Of a DNA stretch of 64,000 nt, positions 10,501 through 19,540 are shown one piece after another (position 1 is the stretch's first letter; each line of letters starts with the position of its first letter). The notes below the pieces were generated by a model that was not told the origin of the DNA, ran no database searches, and worked only from the letters and a program-made list of their open reading frames with translations. The position numbers and the translations under genes were made by a program. The stretch comes from Symbiodinium natans (taxonomy: Eukaryota; Sar; Dinophyceae; Suessiales; Symbiodiniaceae). The DNA lies in the NCBI GenBank assembly GCA_905221605.1, contig CAJNDS010002247.1, positions 233,501 through 297,500 on the forward strand, written 5' to 3'.

Positions 10501-13408
10501 CTGAGCTTGACGAGGTGTGAGTGTCGGGGTGCTCGCGTTGAGGGCTAGAATTGTGGGTGCTTGGTATCTATCTGGCCTCCAAGATATTTCTTGGGGGCTT
10601 GCAACTCGCAGCCGAGGAGAAGATGCACGGGAGAGACACCGTTGCTGGACTTTGATACGCTCTGATAGACTCAGGGCCTGCAATGCCTCAGTGCAAGATT
10701 GACGCTGCAACCCACTTAGCTGACCCTAAGTCGGTTTTTTTCCCAAAATAGGGGTACTTTTTTGTTCCCTTTAATAGAAGAGAATCCCCTTAAAGGACCC
10801 CCAAAGAGGGGTACCCCCAAAATTGTCGAAAACCCCAAGTGCAGACTCAAAGCCCTCTGCTGCCTTACACCAGCTGCCACCGAGGCTTTCCTCAGTGCGA
10901 AGCTGAGTATCTGGCTCTCAGAACCAGAGTTCCAGTCCTTGGAGCGGCGTAGCCACGATCGTGAGAGGGATGCCGACCTGAGTGGCGCAAACAGTCGTTA
11001 CCCATTTGTTAAGGCTTCTGCAACATTTCAGTTACGAAAATACGAAGAGGCGAATTCTCCATCATCGACTTCTCTGTGCTTATTGGCATCGCTGAAATCC
11101 ACGTGGCCTGTGCTGCAACCACTACCGTGTCTCCAAGGGACGTGGGTTTTTGTTTAGGATGTAGGGTTTCAGGGTTTCAGGGCTCGAGGGGTTGCATCTA
11201 TGAAGGCAACTGCGCCCCGAATGATCGGACTCTCCCTAGACACCCTCGGCCCTTAAACCCTGGACCCTTACCCTCAATCCTACACCCTGAACTTTGGCCC
11301 GAATTCTGAAACCCTAAACCCTAAACCCTAAACTCCCTGCAATGTGGGTGTACAGTTCAGCTGGGCGGGCGGCAAAAGAAACCCTAAACGCTTAACCCCT
11401 CCCCCTCCCTCCTCAAACAAAACAAGATGAAAGCTCTGACCTGAGGGGCGGTTTTGGGAAACAGGTCTTTGTGGGACGACGCGGGCGCCTAGACATGGTT
11501 CTGGGGAACATAGAAGAATAACTTGTTTCGGGTTAGGCTTTGGGAAGTCTTGCCATTATAGGAGCAGAATCTAACCCTGTTCTGGTACTTGCCAATCTAG
11601 GGTTTGGGCCATGCGTTCTGCAATCACCACCAGACATAAAATGAGGTTGCCACCATGAATCCCCTTATGATCCGTATTCAACTATCATCGGCTAATCGGC
11701 ACCTCATAGCCCATGGCCCAGAATACGCATGTTTCATGTCGTAGGCCATCATAGGCCCCTCAGTCGTTGTTTGTTTAGTATTTTTTTGGTTTGATTTTTC
11801 CGTGGCCTTCCTAAACCCTAAACCCTACTGTAAACCCTAAACCCGAAACCCTAAACTCTAAACCCTAAACCCTAAACCCTGAACCCTAAACCCTAAACCC
11901 GAAACCCTAAACCCGAAACCCGAAACCCGAAACCCTAAACCCTAAACCCTAAACCCTAAGCCCTAAACCCTAAACCCTAAACCCTTCATTCCCTCTTTGC
12001 AGCCCCTGGCATCCCAAGCCCCCGAATCCTAGCACGTCATAGACGGGAGTTCCCCCTGATGCTAACAGTCCTAGGTAGGAGAAGGGGGAGCCTTAGAAGG
12101 GGACCCTTCTTAACCCTCTTCTGGCTCTCGTAAACAGGGACCTTATTCAAAGGGTCTATATCCCCAAGGGTCCCCAAAATCCTATCCTCTAAACAGTCCT
12201 TCATAGAGACGACTCGACGACGTTAGGGGGTACTAGAATCCCTATTAAGCACTGTTAGTACAAGGGGGAACATCCCAAGTCATACTGTTTGCTCTGAGGA
12301 GCCGAGTGAGATTCCTCCCCATGCTTGGCAGAGTGTGGACAAGACGCAGTGTTCCTTGCCCCGCGGAAGAGTGCGCTGTCAGGTCGTTGAGGTGGAAGTC
12401 TGGGCCTTCAACTTAAACCCCCGCTTTGGAGAGTTTAGGTTGGGATCTTCCCCCCCCCATACTCACAGTCCTTGCTGGGATTATATCATGAGGGGGTACT
12501 ATAATCCCTATAAGGGGTACTATAATCCCTATAAGTGGGAGAGCTTTAGGCTTTCTTTGGCTGTTTTTTTTTGTAAATGTTTTGTGCCACGGAGTGCTGT
12601 CCCCCGAGTCGCAAGCAAGGCTACTTCATCGGCATCGTCGATGTGCTGCTTCTGGGATGCTTTATAAGCTGCCCTGTGTGGTCAGTCTTGCGGCCCTTGC
12701 GCTTCCGTGCTGGCTGTAGGGTTTAGGGTTTAGGGTTTAGGGTTTAGGGTTTAGGGTTTAGGGTTTAGGGTTTAGGGTTTAGGGTTTAGGGTTTAGGGTT
12801 AAAAGGGAGAGGCAGAGGGAGAGGCAGAGGGAGAGGCAGAGGGAGAGAGAGAGAGAGAGAAACCCCCAAAGCTGGAGCAAGCTGGACGTGATGAGGTCTT
12901 GTTGGCTACCCCGTAAACAGAAGCGCAAAATCCCCGTATGACAGCCAATTCCTATCGCCTGAACCTGAAATCTTTGTTCCCTCCCCAAAGCCACCCAAAA
13001 TCCCCCTTGGACAGCCAAGGATTGAGTACGGGCTGCGGAAGCGCCTAGAGCATCTGCTGCACACTGTGAAAGGCGTTGGGCAGACGGCGCCTGGCCTGTA
13101 GTTTTCTAAAGGGGGGCGGGGTGGGTGTCGGGGTTTTGGAGTCTTGAGGGAACCTTACAAGTCTGACAGTGGATGAGGGATCGCCAACCGTCACACGCCT
13201 CGACCTCGGTATTCTCCAAAGGGTGTCCCGTGCCTGAAAGAAAGGGTTTGTGCATACGGAACCTGGACCTCTCTGATGCTTCCTGCGCGTCACGCAGGCA
13301 AGCGTCACCGACCCGAATAGCTACGCCAAGCGGCAGCGGCGATTCTTCCGCGAGCACGTGCTTCCTGAGTGTGAGGGCCTGCTCGACCGGCGCCTCGGAC
13401 GATCTTGA
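7527..13408 (+). CDS. Phosphatidylinositol-phosphate kinase gene (multi-exon, kinase core)
   Basis: Eleven short exons can be threaded on the + strand into a PIPK catalytic domain, an enzyme family that phosphorylates phosphoinositides at membranes. Motifs appear in family order: SGKFIIK with the ATP-binding Lys (7573-7575), ILPS/YVSHL and GLYRI, YFTIMRSVF, the hallmark YDLKGST (9086-9142), RDADLS, IIDFSVLIGI, GIVDVL (DFG-like Asp), RKRLEH, and the C-terminal DPNSYAKR, then TGA at 13406. Reading phase is continuous across most inferred junctions. Donors are GA, GT and GC; acceptors are mainly AG|G. Introns hold telomere-like arrays and MITE-like palindromes. One or more exons are missing between 11.1 and 12.6 kb, where the phase does not close and the family has a variable insert. 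The N-terminus upstream of 7527 is not identified. Whether it acts at the 4- or 5-position cannot be told. Confidence 0.88.
7771..7817 (+). CDS. PIPK exon 2
   Basis: Acceptor GCAAAG before 7771; SISDAEGKGLEAILP, GT donor at 7818. The last base (A) plus GC of the next exon restores Ser in ILPSYVSHL, matching the family's LP-x-Y-x-x-H segment. Confidence 0.8.
8024..8091 (+). CDS. PIPK exon 3
   Basis: Acceptor GCCCAG; YVSHLAGEEGSILGLYVGLY then RI, corresponding to the conserved NP-x-SLL...GLYRV region. GC donor at 8092; ends in phase 0. Confidence 0.88.
8311..8378 (+). CDS. PIPK exon 4
   Basis: Acceptor CTCCAG; DMGSGLGQRYFTIMRSVFDS, equivalent to the family's YFVVMRNVF strand. The exact end is uncertain: a GC donor at 8379 gives the right phase for the next exon. 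Confidence 0.82.
8743..8783. repeat. TTTAGGG array in PIPK intron
   Basis: Six perfect TTTAGGG units between PIPK exons 4 and 5. Confidence 0.9.
8850..8941. mobile_element. MITE-like palindromic element, copy 2
   Basis: Starts TTGGGAT and ends AGTTAGTATAAGGGGGGAAC. The right half carries CCCTATTAAGGACAGTTAG as in other copies; the left half is diverged. It sits in the intron before the DLKGS exon and its right end adjoins a CCCTAAA array. Confidence 0.65.
8939..9055. repeat. CCCTAAA array in PIPK intron
   Basis: About sixteen units with CCCTGAA and CCCTGAG variants, ending 30 bp before the DLKGS exon. Confidence 0.92.
9086..9142 (+). CDS. PIPK exon 5 (DLKGS hallmark)
   Basis: Acceptor CTGAG; MSKMYDLKGSTHHRRVKEG. 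YDLKGST followed by R is the most diagnostic motif of PIP kinases. GT donor at 9143 leaves phase 2, which fits exon 6. Confidence 0.93.
9206..9665. repeat. Large telomere-like block in PIPK intron
   Basis: CCCTAAA arrays at 9206-9360 and 9424-9550 followed by opposite-orientation TTTAGGG at 9624-9665, all in the intron between exons 5 and 6. The rest of that intron (to 10423) shows no defensible gene. Confidence 0.92.
10424..10514 (+). CDS. PIPK exon 6
   Basis: Acceptor TTCAAG; SKELEDWISDKCRLDVSPED continuing to EPELDE, GT donor at 10515. It corresponds to the KD-x-D and helix region that precedes the D-x-x-FL segment in the family. Confidence 0.72.
10966..10981 (+). CDS. PIPK exon 7 (16-nt microexon)
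   Basis: Acceptor GTGAG, then 16 nt coding RDADL plus one base, GT donor at 10982. Joined to exons 6 and 8 it gives ELDE-RDADL-SEFSIIDFS, which matches the family's D-x-x-FL...IIDFSLL and keeps phase. Its short length makes it the least certain exon. Confidence 0.6.
11050..11102 (+). CDS. PIPK exon 8 (catalytic Asp)
   Basis: Acceptor AAGAG; EFSIIDFSVLIGIAEIH, GT donor at 11103. Equivalent to IMDYSLLVGIH, with the catalytic-loop aspartate in IIDFS. Confidence 0.92.
11103..12619. other. PIPK intron region with missing exon(s)
   Basis: Contains a CCCTAAA array (11810-11985, with CCCGAAA variants), MITE copy 3 (12046-12278), and one copy of the short interspersed motif (11339-11393). At least one exon should lie here to close the phase between exons 8 and 9; I could not place it. 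Confidence 0.6.
12046..12278. mobile_element. MITE-like palindromic element, copy 3 (long form)
   Basis: Left end GGGAGTTCCCCCTGATGCTA with ACAGTCCT; right end CACTGTTAGTACAAGGGGGA then ACATCCCAA. The terminal inverted repeats match the other copies but the interior is longer (about 230 bp in all). Confidence 0.6.
12620..12647 (+). CDS. PIPK exon 9 (metal-binding Asp)
   Basis: Acceptor GCAAG; YFIGIVDVL, GC donor at 12648. Equivalent to YFIGIIDIL, the PIPK counterpart of the DFG motif. The phase does not join exon 8 directly, so an exon is missing between them. Confidence 0.82.
12716..12802. repeat. TTTAGGG array plus GA-rich tract
   Basis: Twelve perfect TTTAGGG units followed by an AGGGAGAGGC tandem to 12860, in the intron between PIPK exons 9 and 10. 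Confidence 0.93.
13020..13083 (+). CDS. PIPK exon 10
   Basis: Acceptor GCCAAG; IEYGLRKRLEHLLHTVKGVG, directly continuing VDVL into the Y-x-x-x-KRLEH-x-x-K segment. The 3' boundary is uncertain because no clean GT/GC/GA follows CAG; GA at 13083 is possible. Confidence 0.82.
13298..13408 (+). CDS. PIPK terminal exon with stop
   Basis: Acceptor CACGCAG; ASVTDPNSYAKRQRRFFREH then VLPECEGLLDRRLGRS and TGA at 13406-13408. It matches the C-terminal STVNPEQYSKRF-type motif of PIP kinases. The polypeptide ends about 25 residues after the motif. Confidence 0.85.
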   Translation, partial: ASVTDPNSYAKRQRRFFREHVLPECEGLLDRRLGRS

Positions 13409-16400
13409 GCAAGGCCCTAAGGCCCTACAAAGGCCCTGAAGGCTCTGAAGCCGTAGACTCGAAGCCTTATGAGGGCCCCAGGCAATCACTTTCTTCACAT
13501 GTTCAGTCTTTAGTCAGAGTTTCTTCACATGTTGCACTCTTCAGTCAGAGTTTCGAAATTCGGATGTTCAGGGTCTTGGGGTTCAGAGGGGTGTGAGGTT
13601 TGTGGGACTTAGGGTTCAGGGCCATGCGTCCTACCCTGGCGCTCGCCCCAAAGGTCAGAGACAGTGCACGGCCTTCGGCAACAGGTGGGCTTCAGCGAGT
13701 TTCGTCTGCCTGAAGCAATGCTTGAGAGTAAAAAGGGCTTGGGAAAGCGTCTTCGGCGCTTGTGCGCATTCCAAATCGCCAATGACAACCCTCGGTTCTT
13801 GCCCTGCGCTCTGGAGAAGGTGCGCGCGTCGGACGGCATCACAACCGTCACAAATGGCAATTGCGCGTGCGCCGCGGCAGGGTCTTCTCAGCTTGCGCCA
13901 CTCCGCGTCGCGAAAACGTCGCAGGGGTGCACTTTCTGTCCTTTTCGCTATCTTGAACAGGTTCGCTGCATGCCCTGCCAAAGGGGTTTTGGGCCTTTGG
14001 CTTACTCTAGCGTGCTCGCGGACTCCGGGTCTGCATTTCTATATGCCCCTGCAGTGGTCTACGTCGGCCGAGACTCACATTGAAAAAAAACCAGCTTTAG
14101 AGGAACCCTCAAGGACCACCGAAACAGGGACCTCGAATTTTGGACACCCTCCCCCCAAAAAAGCTGGTGCTTCCCTAAACCCCAGACTGGCACATTGCCA
14201 GCATCTCGGACCCAGCCCGAAGCGCTGGTCCACCTCGGTTGAGGGTTCGGCTTCGGGGTCTTGGGGGCAAAGGGCTGAGGTTCGCCCCCCGATTTTCCGG
14301 GCGGGTTTCCTAACAGGCTCAGAAAGTACTTCGTCTCCCAAAGTCTCAAGGAAAACTCGACTTGCAACTCGTTTGGCCCTCATCCAGGAAAAGCCCGACC
14401 CTAGACCTTCCTACATCCTCCTTGGGAATTACTTTTTGTTTTTTTATATAACACCCAAGAGGAGGTAAAAATATGGGTTTTATTAAGGTTCCAAGGGGGA
14501 GCATAGCTTCCGGGTTTTGGTCCATCTGGAGAGTTTGGGTGTTGGGGCCTGGAGAGGGGGGCCCCCTCCTTCCCACAAGCAGCCTTCAAGCCCCAACACC
14601 CCCAAGACCAGGGTCCCAAAAAGCCATGGCAGTGGGTGGCAAAAACAAGAACCCCTGGAAGCCCTGAGACATCCTGAGACTTCAAGGCGCCTCTCAAAGC
14701 CTCCTGCCCCTGGCCAGGGCAGTCCACACTACACTCACGCGGACGGCACGCAGTCTGCTGCGGCCCCCGAGCTGGCAAAGGTAGCGATGTCACCGGAATT
14801 CTTGGGCAAGACCGTGGATTTTTAGGCTTTCCAGGCATTTGGTCCTACATGGGCCTGGGTCATCTGCAGCATTCCGAGTTTCACCGAGCAGGCTGATGTC
14901 TGCAAACTCTTCCAGCTTTCAAACGGCTGTCGGGCCGTACGGGTCTCTTGACAGCTTCCTGCGTCCGGATGCGGCCCATCTGACACAGCTCCATGCTCCC
15001 AAACATCTCGAGTTTGTGAAGCTCTTCATTGGATTCTTGGGGGCCTGGAGCTGTGGGGCCGCGGCCACATGCGGCCACCCCAGCTTTTTCAACATGAGCT
15101 ATGGTCAACAGTCAACAGTTCCAGGAAGTCGCAAAGAAGACAAGGATCTCTTGTTGCACCCGTTCTCCTCCTGCGAACCGCGGCGGCTAAGGCGCACGCC
15201 GTGTTTCATGCCGCCCGCAGATGGTCTTAACTTGTACTTGTCACGTTCTGGCTGCTCTGGCTTTTCATGTGTCTCGTGTGGACCGTCTGTTGTTGCTTGA
15301 ACCTGGGGCGACCATTGGGGAGGAAATTAGGCTAGACGTTCTGTGGCTCTCGCCATGCAGTGGCCCTTGGCCACTGGGACAGCTCTTGCTTGCATGGCGT
15401 ACTTTGATTTGCTTGAGGTACTGTTTAACAGTCCCATACAGGTATACTCTGCCCAAGGTCCACTTGGCCTGTTTGTCAACATAGGGTTCAGATGCTTCAG
15501 GCTTTCAGGTTGCATACGCCTGAGTCCAAGACCCTCAACTCCCTAAGCTCCCCAATTCCCCAATCTCATCATCTCCGTTTTGCCAACGGTGGACCTTTGT
15601 GCGGAACACAATTCATGAGCCACAAAGCCACAAAGGATGGTCTTTTGGAGTCGCTGTGCACACAAGTTTGCGCTCCATGAAACGGTATCCCTGTAGGCTT
15701 TCATCCTTTTCTTTCCCTAGAACTTCGAGGCGGAATTCTGACCATCAACACTGTTCTATGTCAAGCCAGCAAGGGCATCTGAAAGCTATGAACCCCGAGC
15801 ACCCCCCCCCCCCCCCGAGCAGGGCCCCTGAGACCTCTAAACTCCAGCAGAGCGAGTGGATCAGAAGCATCTCATATCCCTTTTGCAAGATGTTGTCAGG
15901 ACTGCCCGGTCGGGTTTTGGGTTTAGGGTTTAGGGTTTAGGGTTTAGGGTTTAGGGTTTAGGGTTTAGGGTTTAGGGACTTGGGTTGTTGGTTGGGGTCA
16001 TTTCGAGAGGGGATTGCTTCTCCTTGCTCTCGCTGCGGCTCTCTGGGCTGTCCTTCCTTTCGCCAGCAAGCCCGGGCAACGTCGGGGGCCCCGAGGGGGG
16101 GGGGGGGGAGTCCGAGGGACTGGAAAGGGTTTCGGAGGCGTAAGGTAACCGAAGGGCTTGGGCTTTCGAATCTTCGGCTGTTCGTTGGGTTCATGGTTGT
16201 CATCGAGGCGTTCTTCCTAGGTCCTAGTGCCCTGAGTCGCCACCTTGCCCTGAAGTCTGACAGCAAAGGCCTGCCTCCCGAACTTGAGCTAACTCTCATG
16301 TCTGCGGACAGAACAGGGAGCCCAAGGCCAACTAACCTGCTTCCTGCTGCTTTCAGCTCTTCAGACATTTCGGGCAAACACATCAATGTACAGCACCGTC

Positions 16401-17303
16401 GCATCACTGAGGACCAAAACCAACACGACTTGCTAGGATGCAGGGTGGATGCAGCCTCTTAGGCACATAGGCACGTGATAATGCTTAGTCGACCGGGTGC
16501 CTTTAAGGCAATCCCCACGTCTTCAAAGTGAGACCTGACTTCTTGAGGCCCTGCCCAGCACCATGCCGCGGCGTGCAGAGGCTGCCACGAAGAAAGGCAG
16601 CCAGGCTGCAAAAGGCTACGGCTACGCTGGGGGAGGGTCCCGGCGAGCCGGCTGAGAAGAAGAAGAAGAAGAAGAAGGAGGAGGAGAAGGAGGAGAAGAA
16701 GAAGAGGAGGAGAGAAGGAACAGGGGGAGAGCTTTCTGAGCCTGAGGCCAACGGCGGCCGGTGAAGAAGCACAGACTCTCGTCGCTTACGGCACCGGGTT
16801 GCCTCTAATGCCCAACAATGCATTCTACCCCTCCCCCCATCAGTAATTCCCCTGGACCCCGAGAACACTAAACACAGAAGATGCACAACCCCAAACGCAT
16901 ATTACCTATCGCATCCGCTGCTGTTGCTGACTTTGCCCTAAAAACCCTAAGCCCTAAAGCAGGCTTGGGGGTCCTGTTTCGCCCGGACTGGTGAGTCGCC
17001 CATGCATGCTAGTGTGAGAGTCGCACACCTAAAATCCCTGAGCCCCAAATCCCTAGGCCCCTGAGCCCTGAAAGCCCACAAAAGTCTTAAACCATAGGCC
17101 CTCACCCCCAAACACCCAACAGACTTGAGTTCCAAGTATGGGCCCTTAATGTGGGTCCCTTGTCCCTTGCATTATCCCTGATACACACCATATGGGTAGT
17201 TCTCTGCATTGGGGTCCCTTTTTCTGGGATCCCTTCTGAACGGGTGCCGCCTTCTAATGGGTGCCCAAAAAGGCACCCTCGAAAAAGAGAACTACCCATA
17301 TTT
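13409..17303. other. Low-information stretch with unassigned open frames
   Basis: Several + strand frames look partly protein-like: near 13665-13980 (GLGKRLRRLCAFQIAN, ASDGITTVTNGNC), 14710-14820 (ELAKVAMSPEFLGKTVDF) and 15345-15470 (hydrophobic, AYFDLLEVLFNS). None has a motif I recognise or a phase-consistent chain. A two-copy 30-bp repeat (TTTCTTCACATGTT...CAGTCAGAG) lies at 13489-13556, a TTTAGGG array at 15918-15977 and an AAG/GAG tract at 16658-16715. Confidence 0.45.
16658..16715. repeat. (AAG/GAG)n purine tract
   Basis: Trinucleotide purine run giving a Lys/Glu-rich frame. It could be part of a coding exon (the + frame is open from 16528 to 16764) but nothing flanking supports a gene. 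Confidence 0.75.
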
Positions 17304-17444
17304 AAACCCTAAACCCTAAACCCTAAACCCTAAACCCTAAACCCTAAACCCTAAACCCTAAACCCTAAACCCTAAACCCTAAACCCTAAACCCTAAACCC
17401 TAAACCCTAAACCCTAAACCCTAAACCCTAAACCCTAAACCCTC
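17304..17444. repeat. Perfect CCCTAAA array
   Basis: About twenty consecutive perfect CCCTAAA units. Confidence 0.95.
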
Positions 17445-17467
17445 TCTTACTATGTATATTTAAACCC

Positions 17468-18295
17468 TAATGACCTTCGTCGGCATATTGTTTTTTTTCT
17501 GGGCCCTAAACCCTGACCCCCTTCGTCGGCATATTGTTTTTTTCCACCCGGGGCCCCCCCAAAACACCCCAAATGAGGGGGACCCCAGGATCGGCCCCGG
17601 CCCCAGTTCAAAATGCGATTTTTTAGTATTGAAATCGACGGTTCTGGGTGGCCTCCTGTTTTCTGGATTTTTACCCTGACCCCCTTCGTCGGCATATTGT
17701 TTTTTTCCCCCCTGGTGGGCCCTAAACCCTGACCCCCTTCGTCGGCATATTGTTTTTTCCCCCCTGGTGGGCCCTAAACCCTGACCCCCTTCGTCGGCAT
17801 ATTGTTTTTTTTTCCCCCCTGGGGCCCTAAACCCTGACCCCCTTCGTCGGCATATTGTTTTTTTCCCCCTGGGTGGGCCCTAAACCCTGACCCCCTTCGT
17901 CGGCATATTGTTTTTTTCCCGCCTGGTGGGCCCTAAACCCTGGCCCCCTTCGTCGGCATATTGTTTTTTTCCCCGTGGTGGCCCTAAACCCTGACGCCCT
18001 TCGTCGGCATATTGTTTTTTTTCCCCCTGGTGGACCCTAAACCCTGACCCCCTTCGTCGGCATATTGTTTTTTTCCCCCCCTGGTGGGCCCTAAACCCTG
18101 ACGCCCTTCGTCGGCATATTGTTTTTTTTGCCCCCCTGGTCAGCCCTAAACCCTGACCCCCTTCGTCGGCATATTGTTTTTTCCCGCCTGGTGCGCCCTA
18201 AACCCTGACCCCCTTCGTCGGCATATTGTTTTTTTCACCCCTGGTGGCCCTAAACCCTGACGCCCTTCGTCGGCATATTGTTTTTTTATTGTTTT
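17468..18295. repeat. 53-bp minisatellite containing a telomere unit
   Basis: Fourteen copies of a unit of about 53 bp, each with CCCTAAACCCTGA, then CCTTCGTCGGCATATTG, a T-run and a C-rich CCCCTGGTGGG stretch. The first two copies are separated from the rest by a 140-bp non-repeat insert (about 17550-17660). The core CCTTCGTCGGCATATTG is nearly invariant while the T- and C-runs vary in length. Confidence 0.95.
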
Positions 18296-18300
18296 TTTTC

Positions 18301-18660
18301 TTCTCCCACCCCCCCCACCCCCCCCCACCCCCCCCACCACCCCCACCCCCCCACCCCCACACCCCCCCACCCCCCCCCCCCCCCCACCCCCCCCACCCCC
18401 CCACCCCCCCACCCCCCCCCACCCCCCCCACCCCCCCCACCCCCCCCACCCCCCCCACCCCCCCCACCCCCCCCACCCCCCCCCCCCCCCCCCCCCCCCA
18501 CCCCCCCCACCCCCCCCACCCCCCCCCACCCCCCCCCACCCCCCCCCCCCCCCCCACCCCCACCCCCCCCCCCCACCACCCCCCCCCCCCCCCCCCCCCC
18601 CACCCACCCTCACCCCCCCCCGACCCCCCCCCCCTTCCCCCCCCCCCCCAACCCCCCACC
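18301..18660. repeat. C-rich (CCCCCCA)n tract, G-rich on the - strand
   Basis: About 360 bp of C-runs of 4-20 separated by single A (a few T or G near the end). The - strand is a long TGGGGGG-type purine run with strong G-quadruplex potential. It abuts the minisatellite. Pro-rich and Gly-rich open frames here are compositional. Confidence 0.93.
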
Positions 18661-18888
18661 CCCCCTTCCCGCGATTTTGGGCCAACTGGACCCCCCAATC
18701 CATCACGTGAGGAAGTTTGAGAGTTAGATTTCGGGTTTTGGGCCAACTGGACCTTGAGCTTTAAGCCTACTGGGAATGTATTGAGTGAACTTTGTATTTT
18801 CTCAATGTTATGGGTTTCTTGGGTGGGTGGGTTTTTATTCCAACGCTTGACAAGCTGCTTGACTAGTGAATGCTCGAACTTGAGATGC

Positions 18889-19062
18889 TGAACCCTAAAC
18901 CCTAAACCCTAAACCCTAAACCCTAAACCCCAAACCGCGCCTCGTAGTCGCCCTGCGATGTGGATTCGCCCCAGCTGTGCAGGAGTGAAAAAAAACCCTA
19001 AACCTTAAACCCTAAACCCTAAACCCTAAACCCTAAACCCTAAACCCTACACCCTAAACCCT
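18889..19062. repeat. CCCTAAA arrays flanking the copia element on the left
   Basis: Arrays at 18889-18930 and 18994-19062 with a short motif between them. The last five bases, ACCCT (19058-19062), are the left copy of the target-site duplication. Confidence 0.93.
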
Positions 19063-19318
19063 CTCGTGTGGGCAGGAAGCTCCACAGCGGGGTTACGCAG
19101 GGTTCTCTTTTCCACCAAGCAGGAACAACACAACAAACAACATCTGAGTTCTTGTCCTATGACATCTTCAGTAGTACTGTACACTATACATGTGGACTTC
19201 TCTCGTTGTATGCTATACATGTTGACTACTATCGAAAAAATAAGTCCTGCAGGTGGCAAGGGCTCCTGTGCTGTAGACCTTGAACCCATGCCACAAACCA
19301 GCTGCTGAGTCATCCGCG
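19063..19318 (-). repeat. 3' LTR of element 1
   Basis: 256 bp, + strand text from CTCGTGTGGGC to GAGTCATCCGCG. It matches 29216-29471 with one visible mismatch. The ends on the coding strand are CGCGG...CGAG, not the usual TG...CA. Confidence 0.96.
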
Positions 19319-19327
19319 CTCCCCCTT
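19319..19327 (-). other. Polypurine tract of element 1
   Basis: On the coding strand AAGGGGGAG lies immediately before the 3' LTR, the expected place for plus-strand priming. The core AGGGGGAG is identical in element 2. Confidence 0.85.
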
Positions 19328-19540
19328 GGTGACACGTCACCAACTGTACTATGGGAGGCAAACGAGCTTCATCACCATAACGACAAAGAGGGCTCTCACT
19401 GGATCCTGCGGCCTGGGATGCTTTCCCGGCAGGCTCAAGCGTAGCCTCTTAGAAGCAAAATGCTTCGTTGACGAAATGGGCTTCGAATGCTCCACTCCGG
19501 CCTGGAGTGTTTCCCCGGCATGGATGAAGCAAGAACTCAT

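Noticed and set aside
17468-18295. CRISPR-like array (regular repeats with spacers)
   Set aside because: The units are contiguous tandems containing telomere motifs with length-variable T- and C-runs, with no unique spacers, in a eukaryotic genome.
18146-18746. Poly-Pro and poly-Gly frames up to 186 residues
   Set aside because: Pure composition of the C-rich tract and its G-rich complement.
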